From: a cyanobiont of Ornithocercus magnificus
GTDB lineage: Bacteria > Cyanobacteriota > Cyanobacteriia > PCC-6307 > Cyanobiaceae
Assembly: GCA_007996965.1 (NCBI GenBank)
Contig: BIMP01000001.1
Location: 124,001 to 188,000, forward strand
Reading direction: 5' to 3'
Length of the DNA stretch: 64,000 nucleotides
Shown in pieces: positions 30,456-40,128 of this stretch. The stretch's first letter is position 1, and each line of letters begins with the position of its first letter. Made by a program: the position numbers and the translations under genes. The notes under the pieces were generated by a model. It was not told the origin of the DNA and did no database searches. It saw only the letters and a list, made by a program, of their open reading frames with translations.

Positions 30456-31444
30456 GCTTTGTGCCTACAAAAATTCTCATCACTGGCGCTAGTGGTTGTG
30501 TTGGTCAGTACATCTGTCGCTGGTTTATAGATCACTCCGATGTTGAGCTTTTGCTCTGGCTACGAGACCCTAAAAAGCTTTCTGCAGTCTCAGCTAACCA
30601 TCCGCGTATCCAGTTACTTATAGGGGATCTAAGAGACTCGGAGCGCTTCAAAGACATATTGTGGCAGGTAGATCGTGTTATACATACAGCTACTGCTTGG
30701 GGAGATCCTGAAAGAGCTGAGCAAGTTAACGTGGTAGCTGTTGAAAAACTGTTTGCCCAGCTGGACAAGAATCGCATCGAGCAGATTATCTATTTTTCCA
30801 CTGCTAGCATTTTAGACAAAGATCTGCGTTTACTTCCTAAAGCACTGACTTATGGGACTGAGTATATCAAGACTAAAGCATACTGTCTTCAGCAGCTCGA
30901 GAGTCATTCACTAGCACCTTCTATAGTAGCAGTCTTTCCAACCTTAGTCTTTGGTGGCCGTGTCGATGGGCGTGGCAATTTCCCTAGTAGCTATCTTACA
31001 GCTGGTCTAGAGAAAGCAAGTCGCTGGTTGTGGCTAGCTCGCTTTCTTCGCGCTGACGCTAGCTTCCACTTTATCCATGCTGCTGACATTGCTGACATCT
31101 GTGGCCGACTTGCTACCTCTGCTCATAAGTTCAACTGTGAGCAAGGAAGAGGAACTCTACAACGTATTGTCATGGGACAAGCAGCTGTTAGTGTTGATGA
31201 GGCAGTAAACATACTTTGCCGCTGGCGTGGCGTACGTCGCCTGCCAGGGCTACCACTCAGAGGCTGGCTGATTGAGGTACTGATCCGTATTTTACCAATC
31301 CAGATTAATGACTGGGACCGCTTCACCATTCGCCAACGGCATTTCACCTATTATCCAGTTACTACACCCGAGTCTCTTGGTGGTCATAGCCATGCCGCTA
31401 CACTTGAATCTGCACTAGAGCATGCAGGACTTCTTAGTGGTTGA
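30452..31444 (+). CDS. NAD-dependent epimerase/dehydratase-like protein
   Basis: This 330-residue extended-SDR Rossmann protein has the N-terminal [14 protein letters not shown] (GxxGxxG dinucleotide loop). The catalytic Tyr-Lys pair is not obvious: the segment [19 protein letters not shown] has Tyr and Lys in nearly the right spacing (YIKTK). It may act on a sugar or a terpenoid-type substrate; this cannot be decided. The start is TTG at 30452 overlapping the hemE stop, or GTG at 30461. Cotranscription with hemE is likely. Confidence 0.85.
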   Translation: MSFVPTKILITGASGCVGQYICRWFIDHSDVELLLWLRDPKKLSAVSANHPRIQLLIGDLRDSERFKDILWQVDRVIHTATAWGDPERAEQVNVVAVEKLFAQLDKNRIEQIIYFSTASILDKDLRLLPKALTYGTEYIKTKAYCLQQLESHSLAPSIVAVFPTLVFGGRVDGRGNFPSSYLTAGLEKASRWLWLARFLRADASFHFIHAADIADICGRLATSAHKFNCEQGRGTLQRIVMGQAAVSVDEAVNILCRWRGVRRLPGLPLRGWLIEVLIRILPIQINDWDRFTIRQRHFTYYPVTTPESLGGHSHAATLESALEHAGLLSG

Positions 31445-31525
31445 CCAACTTGTCGGGACCACCTCGGATAAGTCAAAAATGACGGCTTGGCAGCGTTAGA
31501 ATTGTCCAAATATCGAGATTGCTCC

Positions 31526-31885
31526 ATGCGCAAAATTCTGCACTCTGTTCTGCCCGCCTGCTGTATCTTTGCTCTGGTTTTTGGCTTTAACCTTTCCTAT
31601 GCTAATGCCGCTACTGTAGAGGTCAAGCTAGGAACTGATGCGGGCATGCTTGCGTTTGAGCCGAGTACTATCACCATCAAGGCCGGTGACACAGTGAAAT
31701 TCGTTAACAATAAGCTTGCTCCCCATAACGCTGTCTTTGAGGGTCATGATGAGCTCAGTCACAGTGATTTAGCCTTTACTCCAGGCGAGTCTTGGGAGCA
31801 AACCTTCACTGCTGCTGGCACATATGACTACTACTGTGAGCCGCACCGAGGTGCTGGCATGGTAGGTAAAGTCATTGTCGAGTAG
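31526..31885 (+). CDS. petE: Plastocyanin
   Basis: Plastocyanin is the soluble copper carrier of electrons from cytochrome b6f to photosystem I in the thylakoid lumen. I chose the ATG at 31526 because it gives a proper signal peptide (about 28 residues, ending SYANAA); the longer frame from 31487 adds a non-family prefix. Copper ligands are present: His in [11 protein letters not shown], then Cys, His and Met in [13 protein letters not shown]. Length is normal at 119 residues including the signal. A GC hairpin follows. Confidence 0.98.
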   Translation: MRKILHSVLPACCIFALVFGFNLSYANAATVEVKLGTDAGMLAFEPSTITIKAGDTVKFVNNKLAPHNAVFEGHDELSHSDLAFTPGESWEQTFTAAGTYDYYCEPHRGAGMVGKVIVE

Positions 31886-31899
31886 AGCGAGTCTGGATC

Positions 31900-31928
31900 G
31901 CCCCTATCTCGTGAAGTGAGTTGGGGGC
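31900..31928 (+). terminator. petE terminator hairpin
   Basis: GCCCC (31900-31904) pairs with GGGGC near 31924-31928, and inner bases TATCTC and GAGTT pair loosely. It sits about 15 bases after petE and is followed by A-rich sequence with TTTAGG further on. It is likely the petE terminator. Confidence 0.55.
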
Positions 31929-32144
31929 ACCTAAAAAGTTTAGGATAAGATTATTAAGACATCAATAGTGAAACCCAGTTCAAGTTATCAGCATGTATTG
32001 ATCTTGACTGTTTAGCCAGAACTGCTGCGTACTCAACTCTGAACTGTATCCTAAGCTTTAGGCTAGGGCAAGCAGTTTACTAAAAGCTACGCAGCAGGAG
32101 ATCAAAGTTCCTACTGATTTAGACTTTAAAGGCCATAGGGCTAT

Positions 32145-32384
32145 CTAGTCACTAGTGATAATTTGCTGACGCGTTGCCTCGAGCGCAGATAGATACAGCC
32201 CCTCATCAATCTCGCGAATATCGTACTCGCTGGGCAGCATACCGTGACGCTGCTCATGAACAGCCATCCAGACACTACGTTCAATCTCAGCACCACTAGG
32301 ACCAGAGAGCTCGAGCGCACGACCTACTAGTTTCTCAAGATCTGCCGCATTCGGTCTAGCGGTGCCATTGTGCTCAACTGTCAT
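32145..32384 (-). CDS. Conserved cyanobacterial hypothetical protein (79 aa)
   Basis: This is a short acidic soluble protein with no membrane segment: LEKLVGRALELSGPSGAEIE, then WMAVHEQRHGMLPSEYDIRE, then LSALEATRQQI. The composition and order look like a real conserved protein seen between petE and clpB in picocyanobacteria, from memory. It is divergent from clpB. No function is known. Confidence 0.65.
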   Translation of the reverse strand: MTVEHNGTARPNAADLEKLVGRALELSGPSGAEIERSVWMAVHEQRHGMLPSEYDIREIDEGLYLSALEATRQQIITSD

Positions 32385-32530
32385 TCTTGCTTAGCTTATC
32401 GATAGAACTTTAAACATTCAAAAGTGGGTTTCCAAAACCTGAGAGCGAGTAGACGTACAACCGGCTCTTCTACCTAAGTTATCTGAGATAAGGCACATAG
32501 TTTTTTTGGAAGAGCAAGTTCAAGGACATC

Positions 32531-35119
32531 ATGCAACCGACGGCGGAACAATTTACCGAGAAGGCCTGGGCTGCAGTCGTTAATGCCCAAAAAATGGCCC
32601 AAAAACGGCATCACCAAAACCTAGAGGTAGAACATCTACTAGCAGCGCTGCTGGAACAAGAAGATTTGGCTAACCGCATACTAGAGAAGGCTGGAGCCAA
32701 TCTATTGCTATTGCGGCAAGCTGTTGAACAGCGCTTAGCTCTACAGCCTGTTCTTCGGGTCAGTACTAGATCAGTCTACCTGGGAAAGAGTTTTAGTAAG
32801 CTTCTGGATCAGGCGGATAGGGATAGACAGTCCCTTGATGACAGTTTTGTCGCAGTCGAGCACTTACTACTCGCGCTAAGCCAAGATAGCCAATACGGTC
32901 GAACTCTTCTGAATCAAGTGGGCACAGATTCTGTCAGGCTTGATAAAGCGGTTAAAATTGTGCGAGGTCATCAGAAGGTGACAGACCAGAATCCTGAGGG
33001 AACTTATGAGTCGCTGGAAAAGTATGGGCGGGATCTGACTATCGCTGCACGTGAAGGCAAACTTGACCCCGTGGTCGGTAGAGATGAGGAAATCCGGCGT
33101 ACCATTCAGATCCTTAGCAGACGCACAAAAAACAACCCGGTGTTGATAGGAGAACCTGGCGTTGGAAAGACCGCGATTGTCGAAGGCTTAGCACAGCGAA
33201 TTATCAATGGGGATGTGCCAGCAGCGCTACAGAGTCGGCAGCTTATTGCTTTAGATATGGGAGCACTGATTGCAGGAGCCAAGTACCGTGGTGAGTTTGA
33301 GGAGCGCCTCAAAGCTGTCCTCAAGGAGGTAACTGCCTCTGAGAGTGGAATCGTGTTGTTTATTGATGAGATCCATACAGTTGTTGGAGCAGGTGCTACA
33401 GGTGGAGCAATGGACGCAAGTAATTTGCTTAAGCCTATGCTGGCTCGTGGTGAGTTGCGTTGCATAGGAGCTACTACACTTAACGAACATCGTCAACATA
33501 TTGAGAAAGACCCTGCCCTCGAACGTCGCTTCCAGCAAGTATTAATTGACCAGCCTTCAGTAGAGGACACAGTCTCTATATTACGCGGTCTTAAGGAACG
33601 CTATGAGGTACATCATGGCGTCCGTATTGCTGATAGTGCACTCATAGCAGCAGCAGCACTTAGCAGCCGCTACATTTCCGATCGCTTCTTGCCAGATAAG
33701 GCAATCGATTTGGTTGATGAGTCAGCCGCAAGGCTGAAAATGGAGATCACTTCCAAACCTGAGGAGATTGATGAGATTGATCGCAAAATTTTGCAGCTAG
33801 AGATGGAGAAACTATCTTTAGCTCGGGAATCAGATAGTGCCAGCCGTGAGCGTCTTGAGCGTCTTGAATGTGAGCTTACAGAACTCACTGAACAACAAAA
33901 TATTCTTAATGTGCAGTGGCAGAACGAGAAAGGAACTATTGACGCCCTATCTTCTTTAAAGGAAGAGATCGAGCAAGTTCAACTACAGGTTGAGCAAGCA
34001 AAGCGAAGTTACGATCTCAATAGAGCTGCTGAACTTGAGTATGGAACCCTAGCAACTTTGCAGTGCCAGCTAAAGAAGAAAGAAAAGGAACTACTAGATC
34101 AGCAAGACGCAGAGAAGTCTTTTCTACGCGAGGAAGTTACTGAAAACGATATAGCCGAGGTAATTGCTCGCTGGACAGGTATCCCTATTGCTAGGCTTGT
34201 GCAGTCAGAGATAGACAAACTCCTCAGTCTCGAGAAGGAACTGCATCAACACATAATTGGTCAGGATCAAGCTGTTACTGCGGTAGCAGATGCAATACAG
34301 CGCTCACGAGCTGGGCTCAGTGATCCTGATCGTCCTATCGCCAGCTTCCTATTCCTTGGTCCAACTGGTGTTGGTAAGACAGAGTTATCAAAAGCGCTTG
34401 CTACTAAGTTGTTCGACAGCAAGGATGCGATGGTGCGGATTGACATGTCAGAATACATGGAGAAACATAGCGTTAGTCGTCTGATTGGAGCACCTCCAGG
34501 TTATGTTGGCTATGAGAGCGGTGGACAACTTACCGAAGCTGTAAGACGTCGCCCTTATACAGTTATCCTCTTTGATGAGGTTGAAAAAGCCCATGGCGAT
34601 ATATTTAACATTATGCTCCAAATTCTTGACGACGGCCGCATAACTGATGGGCAAGGAAGAACCGTAGATTTTCTAAACACTGTACTTATCCTTACAAGCA
34701 ACATAGGTAGTCAGTCGATCCTGGATCTTGCTGGGGATGACAACCAATATGAAGAGATGGAGAGGCGAGTTAATGAAGTTTTGCGTACTTATTTCCGGCC
34801 TGAGTTCCTCAATCGTCTTGATGAGACAATTATATTCCGCAGCTTGTGCCGCCAAGAACTGCGCCAAATTGTCGAGCTCCAGGTACAGCATCTAGCTGGA
34901 CGACTCCAGAAGCTTAAGGTTACTCTTACACTTAGTGCAGATGCCTTAGATTGGCTTGCCAAAACCGGCTACGATCCAGCTTATGGAGCACGTCCCTTGA
35001 AGCGGGCAATTAGGCGTGAACTGGAAACCCCAATTGCCAAAGCAATTTTGGCAGGTCGCTATGGTGAAGGTAGCATGGCCCAGGTAGATGTGTGCAATGA
35101 ACAACTCAGCTTCACCTGA
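32531..35119 (+). CDS. clpB: ATP-dependent chaperone ClpB
   Basis: ClpB is a hexameric AAA+ disaggregase working with DnaK on aggregated proteins. The 862 residues contain the N domain (1-145), the first AAA+ module with Walker A GEPGVGKT starting at residue 207, the coiled-coil M domain (about 410-525, rich in EK/EQ heptads) and the second module with Walker A GPTGVGKT starting at 610. The start [13 protein letters not shown] is the family start. The gene is full length and complete. Confidence 0.96.
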   Translation: MQPTAEQFTEKAWAAVVNAQKMAQKRHHQNLEVEHLLAALLEQEDLANRILEKAGANLLLLRQAVEQRLALQPVLRVSTRSVYLGKSFSKLLDQADRDRQSLDDSFVAVEHLLLALSQDSQYGRTLLNQVGTDSVRLDKAVKIVRGHQKVTDQNPEGTYESLEKYGRDLTIAAREGKLDPVVGRDEEIRRTIQILSRRTKNNPVLIGEPGVGKTAIVEGLAQRIINGDVPAALQSRQLIALDMGALIAGAKYRGEFEERLKAVLKEVTASESGIVLFIDEIHTVVGAGATGGAMDASNLLKPMLARGELRCIGATTLNEHRQHIEKDPALERRFQQVLIDQPSVEDTVSILRGLKERYEVHHGVRIADSALIAAAALSSRYISDRFLPDKAIDLVDESAARLKMEITSKPEEIDEIDRKILQLEMEKLSLARESDSASRERLERLECELTELTEQQNILNVQWQNEKGTIDALSSLKEEIEQVQLQVEQAKRSYDLNRAAELEYGTLATLQCQLKKKEKELLDQQDAEKSFLREEVTENDIAEVIARWTGIPIARLVQSEIDKLLSLEKELHQHIIGQDQAVTAVADAIQRSRAGLSDPDRPIASFLFLGPTGVGKTELSKALATKLFDSKDAMVRIDMSEYMEKHSVSRLIGAPPGYVGYESGGQLTEAVRRRPYTVILFDEVEKAHGDIFNIMLQILDDGRITDGQGRTVDFLNTVLILTSNIGSQSILDLAGDDNQYEEMERRVNEVLRTYFRPEFLNRLDETIIFRSLCRQELRQIVELQVQHLAGRLQKLKVTLTLSADALDWLAKTGYDPAYGARPLKRAIRRELETPIAKAILAGRYGEGSMAQVDVCNEQLSFT

Positions 35120-35274
35120 GAAGCACATAGAACAAGCAAATCTTGAGTAACATAGGACTATATAAACACCTTGCAAGTTACCTGTCCGATCCTGACGTGG
35201 AGAACATAAATAATGTTACAGGACAATATCTAAGAATCTAAGATGATTCTGCCATAGCTAAAGTTGATAGGTAT

Positions 35275-35889
35275 CTAAGACAGTACGGCAGCTCCAGCAA
35301 CTGAAAGACCGAAGCCAGTGATTATCCCTGCTAGCAGAGAAAGCTGGGGTTGAAAGCGCCGTACTAATAAAAAGCCTCCAATGATAATGACTAGCTCACT
35401 GAGCGCGAGTCCACAAAGGTAGCCTGCTAAAGGTATTATCTTAGCTCCTACCATTGTTCCAGCCAATATGTAGCCGTGGACTGTAATCAAGGGCAACACC
35501 CAGACTGGGGGAAAATTTCTTAGGGCTACCACAGCCAGAGCAATTAAGCTGAGACCAACCCAAGCTTCTTGCATTAATAGTGGCGGCGAAATCAATCCAG
35601 CAAGAGACCCTGCAATAGTACAACCAATTAGAGGCACTACCCATCTATGAATGCTGGCTAGTCCCGTCAAACCTATTGACATCAAGAAAATAAGGTGGTC
35701 GACTCCAAAGATTGGATGAGTTAAACCACTAATTATACCTTGCCAAATGTTATAGTCTTTAGGGCTGAGGTCTCCTATAGGGTGGTGAGCTTCTACAGGC
35801 AGTGCCAGCACAATAAAGCTAAGAGAGCTTATTAGAATTGCCAAAGCACTTAGCTGTAATCGAGGCAACCTGAAAGAGCTATCAGTCAT
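35275..35889 (-). CDS. HupE/UreJ family membrane protein
   Basis: This family is proposed to transport nickel or cobalt for urease or hydrogenase. The 204 residues have a signal-like first helix (residues 14-35) and about six further hydrophobic segments. The family metal-binding motif is visible as HPIFGVDHLIFL near residue 57, and a second His lies in VHGYILAGTMVG. No urease or hydrogenase gene is near. The stop at 35275 and the start at 35889 are the only sensible ends. Confidence 0.88.
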   Translation of the reverse strand: MTDSSFRLPRLQLSALAILISSLSFIVLALPVEAHHPIGDLSPKDYNIWQGIISGLTHPIFGVDHLIFLMSIGLTGLASIHRWVVPLIGCTIAGSLAGLISPPLLMQEAWVGLSLIALAVVALRNFPPVWVLPLITVHGYILAGTMVGAKIIPLAGYLCGLALSELVIIIGGFLLVRRFQPQLSLLAGIITGFGLSVAGAAVLS

Positions 35890-36036
35890 CTAGAGATATC
35901 CCTGTTGAGATATTGTAACAGTTGCCTTAACAGGTTCACTTCAGATACCCTACAAATATTCTTTCTTAAAAAAGATTTTGCAAAGTGCGAAGGCAGGTCT
36001 CCAAAGATTTTGAGGATCTGTGCTACATATCCGTGC

Positions 36037-36528
36037 CTAGCCGGCGAGGAACCAAGAGGGTACTTCTTGGAAATAAGCTGTGTTAACAGCATTTTCTCGT
36101 GCACTAACGCACCAACAGCAACTGCGCCCACCTTCACGCTCAAGCAATAGCTCATTGATCCATTCCCATACTAACCTAGCTGTGCTCTCCATACCAACAT
36201 TCACCATTACCCGCAGGTCGATGGCACCAAGCTTATGGAGATGGTGCCATTCTGGTAGCAATGGATCATCAGCATTTACAAGAAAAGTGTGATCGAATTG
36301 TTGCCTCAGCTGTTCCTCAAAGGGTCGCAAACTGGAGAAATCGACGATGAATCCGCAGTCGTCAAGCTCTAATGCAGCAAACCAGATAGTAAAGCTGCGG
36401 CTGTAGCCATGTACATAGCGACAGTGTCCAAGATGGCGCCACTGGCGGTGGCAGCAGGGATATCCATCAAATTGTTTGCTGCAGGTGTAGGGAGTTGGAG
36501 CTCCCTGAATGAGGTGTGAAGCCGTCAA
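36037..36528 (-). CDS. queD: 6-carboxytetrahydropterin synthase family (QueD-like)
   Basis: This family converts dihydroneopterin triphosphate to 6-carboxy- or 6-pyruvoyl-tetrahydropterin. Zinc ligands are visible in CCHRQWRHLGHCRYVHGYSR (His cluster, residues 26-45). The core continues with FIVDFSSLRPFEEQLRQQFDHTFL. The C-terminus ends in VPSWFLAG. At 163 residues it is somewhat longer than the minimal family. Which reaction it performs is not decided by the sequence; QueD for queuosine is the usual bacterial role. It is divergent from hisIE with short spacing. Confidence 0.85.
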   Translation of the reverse strand: MTASHLIQGAPTPYTCSKQFDGYPCCHRQWRHLGHCRYVHGYSRSFTIWFAALELDDCGFIVDFSSLRPFEEQLRQQFDHTFLVNADDPLLPEWHHLHKLGAIDLRVMVNVGMESTARLVWEWINELLLEREGGRSCCWCVSARENAVNTAYFQEVPSWFLAG

Positions 36529-36594
36529 AATCCGTGGGGCTTGGTTAACACTGCAAGAGAATTAGGTTACTCAGTGAGATGCCAGCAAAGACCA

Positions 36595-37269
36595 ATGCGA
36601 ACTTTCGACCTCGCTTTCATCGACACCCTCCATTTTAATGAAGTTGGGCTGATCCCAGCTATAGCCCAAGATTGGATAGACGGAGCTATACTAATGGTGG
36701 CCTGGATGAATCGCACTGCACTCAAGTGTACTTTGGATAGTGGTGAGGTGCATTATTGGAGCCGGTCTCGTAGTAGCCTATGGCGCAAGGGAGAGACGAG
36801 TGGTCACACTCAAATCTTGCACAGCATCCGCCATGATTGTGACGCTGATGTACTGTTGCTCAGCGTGGAACAAACTGGCGATATTGCCTGTCACACTGGA
36901 AGACGCAGCTGTTTCTTTCAGAAATGTGGGGATGACAATGAAAAAAAGTTTACTGCAGCTCTACTACCACCTGCTGACGCTTGCACTGAGCTGCACCGGC
37001 TGATAGAGAAGCGCAAGTGCCACCCTAAAAACGGAAGCTACACTAACAGGCTGTTTGACAACGGTGAAAACCACATACTCAAGAAGATCGGAGAAGAAAG
37101 TGCTGAGTTTGTAATGGCTTGCAAAGATAACGACATGTCGGCTATTGCTAACGAGGCTGCGGACCTGGTCTTTCACCTTCAGGTAGCTTTAGTCCATTAT
37201 GATGTCAGCTGGCGAGATGTACAGTCTGTTCTTGTCTCACGCCGGGGAAAGAGCACTAAGCCCTCTTGA
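36595..37269 (+). CDS. hisIE: Bifunctional phosphoribosyl-AMP cyclohydrolase / phosphoribosyl-ATP pyrophosphatase
   Basis: The fused enzyme does steps 2 and 3 of histidine synthesis. I chose the ATG at 36595 (MRTFDLAFIDTLHFNE); the frame reaches a TTG at 36541 with unlikely residues. The HisI half (about 1-120) keeps WSRSRSSLW, the metal-binding HDCDADVLLL and CHTGRRSCFF. The HisE half keeps GSYTNRLFD, ILKKIGEESAEF and EAADLVFHLQVAL. The 3' end overlaps the convergent protease gene by 73 bases. Confidence 0.95.
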   Translation: MRTFDLAFIDTLHFNEVGLIPAIAQDWIDGAILMVAWMNRTALKCTLDSGEVHYWSRSRSSLWRKGETSGHTQILHSIRHDCDADVLLLSVEQTGDIACHTGRRSCFFQKCGDDNEKKFTAALLPPADACTELHRLIEKRKCHPKNGSYTNRLFDNGENHILKKIGEESAEFVMACKDNDMSAIANEAADLVFHLQVALVHYDVSWRDVQSVLVSRRGKSTKPS

Positions 37270-37997
37270 TAATTATAACTGTGGAGCCAGGCCAATGGTT
37301 TACCAAAATTACCACAATGGTTTCGAAGCCATCTCAGCGTGCGGCGATCACGGTTACTGAGCCGCAGAAAGGAAGTAGTTCCCTGTCGAAAATGCATAAC
37401 GTCCTCCTCAATTTCGCTATGTCCCCATAGCCCAAAGGCATGACCCAGCTCATGCAGTGCTGTACCCTGCAACACTGTAGTTTGCAAGGCAGGGGAGACA
37501 AGAACTTCTACCTGTGGCTCAAGATAAGACTCACCACTGCGAGCAGCAATAGCAATCTGCAACAGGCTACGACCATTGCTGGCTCTCCATCCTTGCTTGA
37601 TCTCGCGCAGTAATGGCCGCTTGTGCCGGACTTGGATATGGGCTCGCTCTGGCTTGCTTACCTGAGTGAGGGGAATAGCCCTTGACCATGTCTCAAGAGC
37701 TGCCCTAACAGCACCAGCCCACTTATCGTTACCCACCTCATTTACTATGATAGGCTCAATCCAGACACACCACGTAGACAGCGAAGGGTAGCCATAGGTA
37801 CTATCAGCAAGATGGTTTGCGTAGTCAGTTGCTATAGCAGAAGATGACTCAGGAGTATTTAGATATTCCTCTAATACATGAATAGCGGAAGCAGGTGGGC
37901 AAAGCTCACTAAGCATGGATCTAAGCAGTAAGCGGAACAATGCTCCGCATGCCATTAATGCAGGAAGCAGTGGGATCTTAAGGGTTAAACCCACCAA
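37197..37997 (-). CDS. Metzincin-like zinc metalloprotease
   Basis: This 266-residue protein has a hydrophobic N-terminal anchor or signal (residues 5-30) and a protease domain. The zinc site reads HELGHAFGLWGH: His182, His186 and His193, with catalytic Glu183. The spacing to the third His is one residue longer than the canonical HExxHxxGxxH. A Met-turn candidate follows at Met201 (EDVMHF). Picocyanobacterial relatives have a similar site from memory. The last residues are coded antisense to the end of hisIE, possibly read-through past a lost stop. The target is unknown; a periplasmic location is inferred. Confidence 0.8.
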   Translation of the reverse strand: MVGLTLKIPLLPALMACGALFRLLLRSMLSELCPPASAIHVLEEYLNTPESSSAIATDYANHLADSTYGYPSLSTWCVWIEPIIVNEVGNDKWAGAVRAALETWSRAIPLTQVSKPERAHIQVRHKRPLLREIKQGWRASNGRSLLQIAIAARSGESYLEPQVEVLVSPALQTTVLQGTALHELGHAFGLWGHSEIEEDVMHFRQGTTSFLRLSNRDRRTLRWLRNHCGNFGKPLAWLHSYNYQEGLVLFPRRETRTDCTSRQLTS

Positions 37998-38239
37998 CCC
38001 CTTGTCTCATAGTCTAGTTAAGGTGAATGGTGAATTCCTCGTTTACTTGAAACAGCTAACCCATGTTATATGAGGAAAGATCCAGATAGATATTCAGGTA
38101 AACGGCTGGACTGTTGCCGATGCTGGCAAAGAATGAAGCAATCCTTGAAACATTGCAAGAAACGAAATTCCTAACTCTTCCTTACAAGCCAGACCTACAA
38201 ACGCATTCGCCCTAAGTTCAGCCCAGATGAATTTGATCG

Positions 38240-39166
38240 ATGGCGAGTTCACTGAGTGCCTTTCTCGGTGAGATCGGCCGACACCAGCTACTCACGCCTG
38301 AGCAGGAACTCACTATGGGTCGTAAGGTTCAAGCCATGATGGCCCTTACAGACCGCTGCATGACAGCAGGTGGCTCCGGACCAGCATGTGTCTACTCTGA
38401 CGAGGAGCGGCGTATCATCAAACGCGGTGAAAGGGCGAAAAATCAGATGATCACCGCTAACCTGAGATTGGTAGTTAACTTAGCGAAACGCTACCAGGGC
38501 AAAGGTCTTGAACTGCTGGACTTAATTCAGGAGGGCTCCCTTGGTCTAACTCGGGCAGTAGAAAAATATGATCCAACACGTGGACACCGTTTCTCCACAT
38601 ACGCCTACTGGTGGATTCGTCAGGGACTAAATCGTGCTCTATCAACACAAAGCAGGACAATCCGAATTCCCGTCAACGTAAATGAGAAGCTCACCAAGCT
38701 AAGAGCCGCTAAGGCGCGCTTGCTGCAACACTATGGTTTTAGCCCAACCACAGAACAACTAGCTAAAGCGATGGAAATTTCTGTCGCGGAAGTTGAGGAC
38801 CTCTTAGCCTGTGAACTGCGTAGTGTGACTGTCAGCCTTCAGGGTGCAGTCAAAGCTAAGTCCGACCCTTCGGAACTGGTAGATGTACTCCCTAGCAACG
38901 AGATACCGCCAATGGAGAGAGCTGAGATTGCCGAGCGAAATTCTTCTGTCTGGACTCTGTTGGATCGGGCTAATCTCACGACTAAGGAACGTATGGTTGT
39001 GACATTGCGTTTTGGTCTCGACGGGTCTAACGAGTGGCGCACCCTGGCCGAGGTAGCTCGATACATGACTTGTAGTCGTGAATACTGTCGCCAGGTTGTT
39101 CAACGCGCCCTGCGTAAACTGCGCAAAGCAGGAATCCAAAGTGGGTTAGTTGATGTCAGCTACTGA
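38240..39166 (+). CDS. Group 2 RpoD-type RNA polymerase sigma factor
   Basis: This 308-residue non-essential-type sigma-70 factor lacks the long region 1.1. Region 1.2 is LSAFLGEIGRHQLLTPEQE. Region 2 includes NLRLVVNLAKRYQGKGLELL, DLIQEGSLGLTRAVEKYDPT and the -10 recognition/melting part FSTYAYWWIRQGLNRAL. Region 3 follows, and region 4.2 is LAEVARYMTCSREYCRQVVQ. Cyanobacteria carry several such factors for light, stress or nutrient responses; which one this is cannot be told. About 240 bases of untranslated sequence precede it. Confidence 0.93.
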   Translation: MASSLSAFLGEIGRHQLLTPEQELTMGRKVQAMMALTDRCMTAGGSGPACVYSDEERRIIKRGERAKNQMITANLRLVVNLAKRYQGKGLELLDLIQEGSLGLTRAVEKYDPTRGHRFSTYAYWWIRQGLNRALSTQSRTIRIPVNVNEKLTKLRAAKARLLQHYGFSPTTEQLAKAMEISVAEVEDLLACELRSVTVSLQGAVKAKSDPSELVDVLPSNEIPPMERAEIAERNSSVWTLLDRANLTTKERMVVTLRFGLDGSNEWRTLAEVARYMTCSREYCRQVVQRALRKLRKAGIQSGLVDVSY

Positions 39167-39296
39167 CCAAATAATTTCTCCAAACTCTGGTGCAAACTGC
39201 ATTAAGATTTACCGTTCAAGTTACATAGGTGTCTGGACCACAGTTATTTAGGAAAAAACTGTTAAATTAGCCGGAGACTGGACCGTGGCACTAGAA

Positions 39297-39322
39297 GTGC
39301 AGTTAGGCAGTGCAGTTAGGCA
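39297..39322. repeat. Tandem 13-bp direct repeat GTGCAGTTAGGCA
   Basis: There are two exact adjacent copies, 39297-39309 and 39310-39322. Their core CAGTTAGGC recurs in the right arm of the nearby inverted repeat (39419-39427) and inverted in the left arm (39397-39405). Confidence 0.85.
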
Positions 39323-39374
39323 AGTCTGTGATTCAACCTGAATATGCCTTCAGCTTACATAACGCCATGAATCA

Positions 39375-39449
39375 GGATAACCCAGCAGCCAGCCAGGCCT
39401 AACTGTTTCCGTCTAAAGCAGTTAGGCCTGGCTGGCTGCTGGGTTATCC
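39375..39449. repeat. Perfect 31-bp inverted repeat (hairpin)
   Basis: The left arm 39375-39405 begins GGATAACCCAGCAGC and ends CCTAACTG; the right arm 39419-39449 is its exact reverse complement; the loop is 13 bases (39406-39418). There is no T run on the plus strand after it (CCCAAAGTTT), so it is not a classical intrinsic terminator although it lies behind the sigma-factor gene. A transcribed RNA would form an extremely stable hairpin. Confidence 0.9.
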
Positions 39450-39570
39450 CAAAGTTTGGTATAGAGTGGCAACTTATGGCGCCTAGACAAAGGTGGGCAA
39501 CCAAAAGTCAACATGCTCACACGGTACCATCTCAGATTCCTTCACCTTCTCACTCTAACTGACACCCGCC

Positions 39571-40128
39571 GTGAAACGACCACGCTTGAGACGCGCCGGC
39601 GGTTTTCTCGCCTTCGTCGACGATTCAGAGAGAGTAGTAGTACGCATGCTCACCGTGGTGACCGGGATCGTCATCATTACCTCCCTTATACAGCTCACAT
39701 TCAACGTCTTGGGAAAGCTGATATTGGCCCAAGAGACCAGTTGGCTTGGCGACGATCTGATTAAGGTACTTGGCGATTTGCTCACCGTTCTAATTGCTCT
39801 CGAGGTACTTGAGAATGTCACTAGCTACTTACGACACAATGTCATTCAAATGGAGCTTGTGCTAGCTACAGCACTAACAGCAGTCGCCCGCAAGGTTATT
39901 GTCTTACCCAGCGGCTCTGAGAACAAACCACAATTGCTGATTGGCCTCGGTGTAGCAACTGCGGCTCTTGCCGCCTCCTATTGGATGATTAGACGTGCTG
40001 GTAGTCATACTTCGGAAGAAGGGCAACATATGTCTGATCTGTCTAAAAGTCATCACGGATTCATTTCGCCTGATGACATCAATACCAGTAAACTACCAAG
40101 GTCAGCTGACAGTCATCACCAAGATTAA
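39571..40128 (+). CDS. Phosphate-starvation-inducible PsiE family protein
   Basis: This 185-residue membrane protein has four hydrophobic helices (about residues 26-48, 62-84, 92-112, 122-140) in the PsiE order, with a basic N-terminus and a polar Ser/His/Asp tail. The family name comes from E. coli PsiE, induced by phosphate starvation; function is unknown. I chose the GTG at 39571, which gives MKRPRLRRAGGFLAFVDD. No Pho-box could be confirmed upstream. Confidence 0.82.
   Translation: MKRPRLRRAGGFLAFVDDSERVVVRMLTVVTGIVIITSLIQLTFNVLGKLILAQETSWLGDDLIKVLGDLLTVLIALEVLENVTSYLRHNVIQMELVLATALTAVARKVIVLPSGSENKPQLLIGLGVATAALAASYWMIRRAGSHTSEEGQHMSDLSKSHHGFISPDDINTSKLPRSADSHHQD

Larger units (their letters stand above)
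39167..39570. other. Intergenic region with direct repeats and a perfect inverted repeat
   Basis: About 400 bases separate the sigma-factor and PsiE genes. They hold two tandem 13-mers (39297-39322) and the 31-bp inverted repeat (39375-39449), which share the core CAGTTAGGC. No gene or tRNA was seen. The PsiE promoter is presumably right of the repeat. Confidence 0.6.

Noticed and set aside
35886-36155. 89-codon minus-strand frame next to the HupE/UreJ gene
   Set aside because: It overlaps the QueD-like gene in another frame and shows no motif.
39375-39449. Inverted repeat read as the sigma-factor rho-independent terminator
   Set aside because: There is no T run on the 3' side and the stem is far longer than usual, so I list it as a repeat of unknown role.
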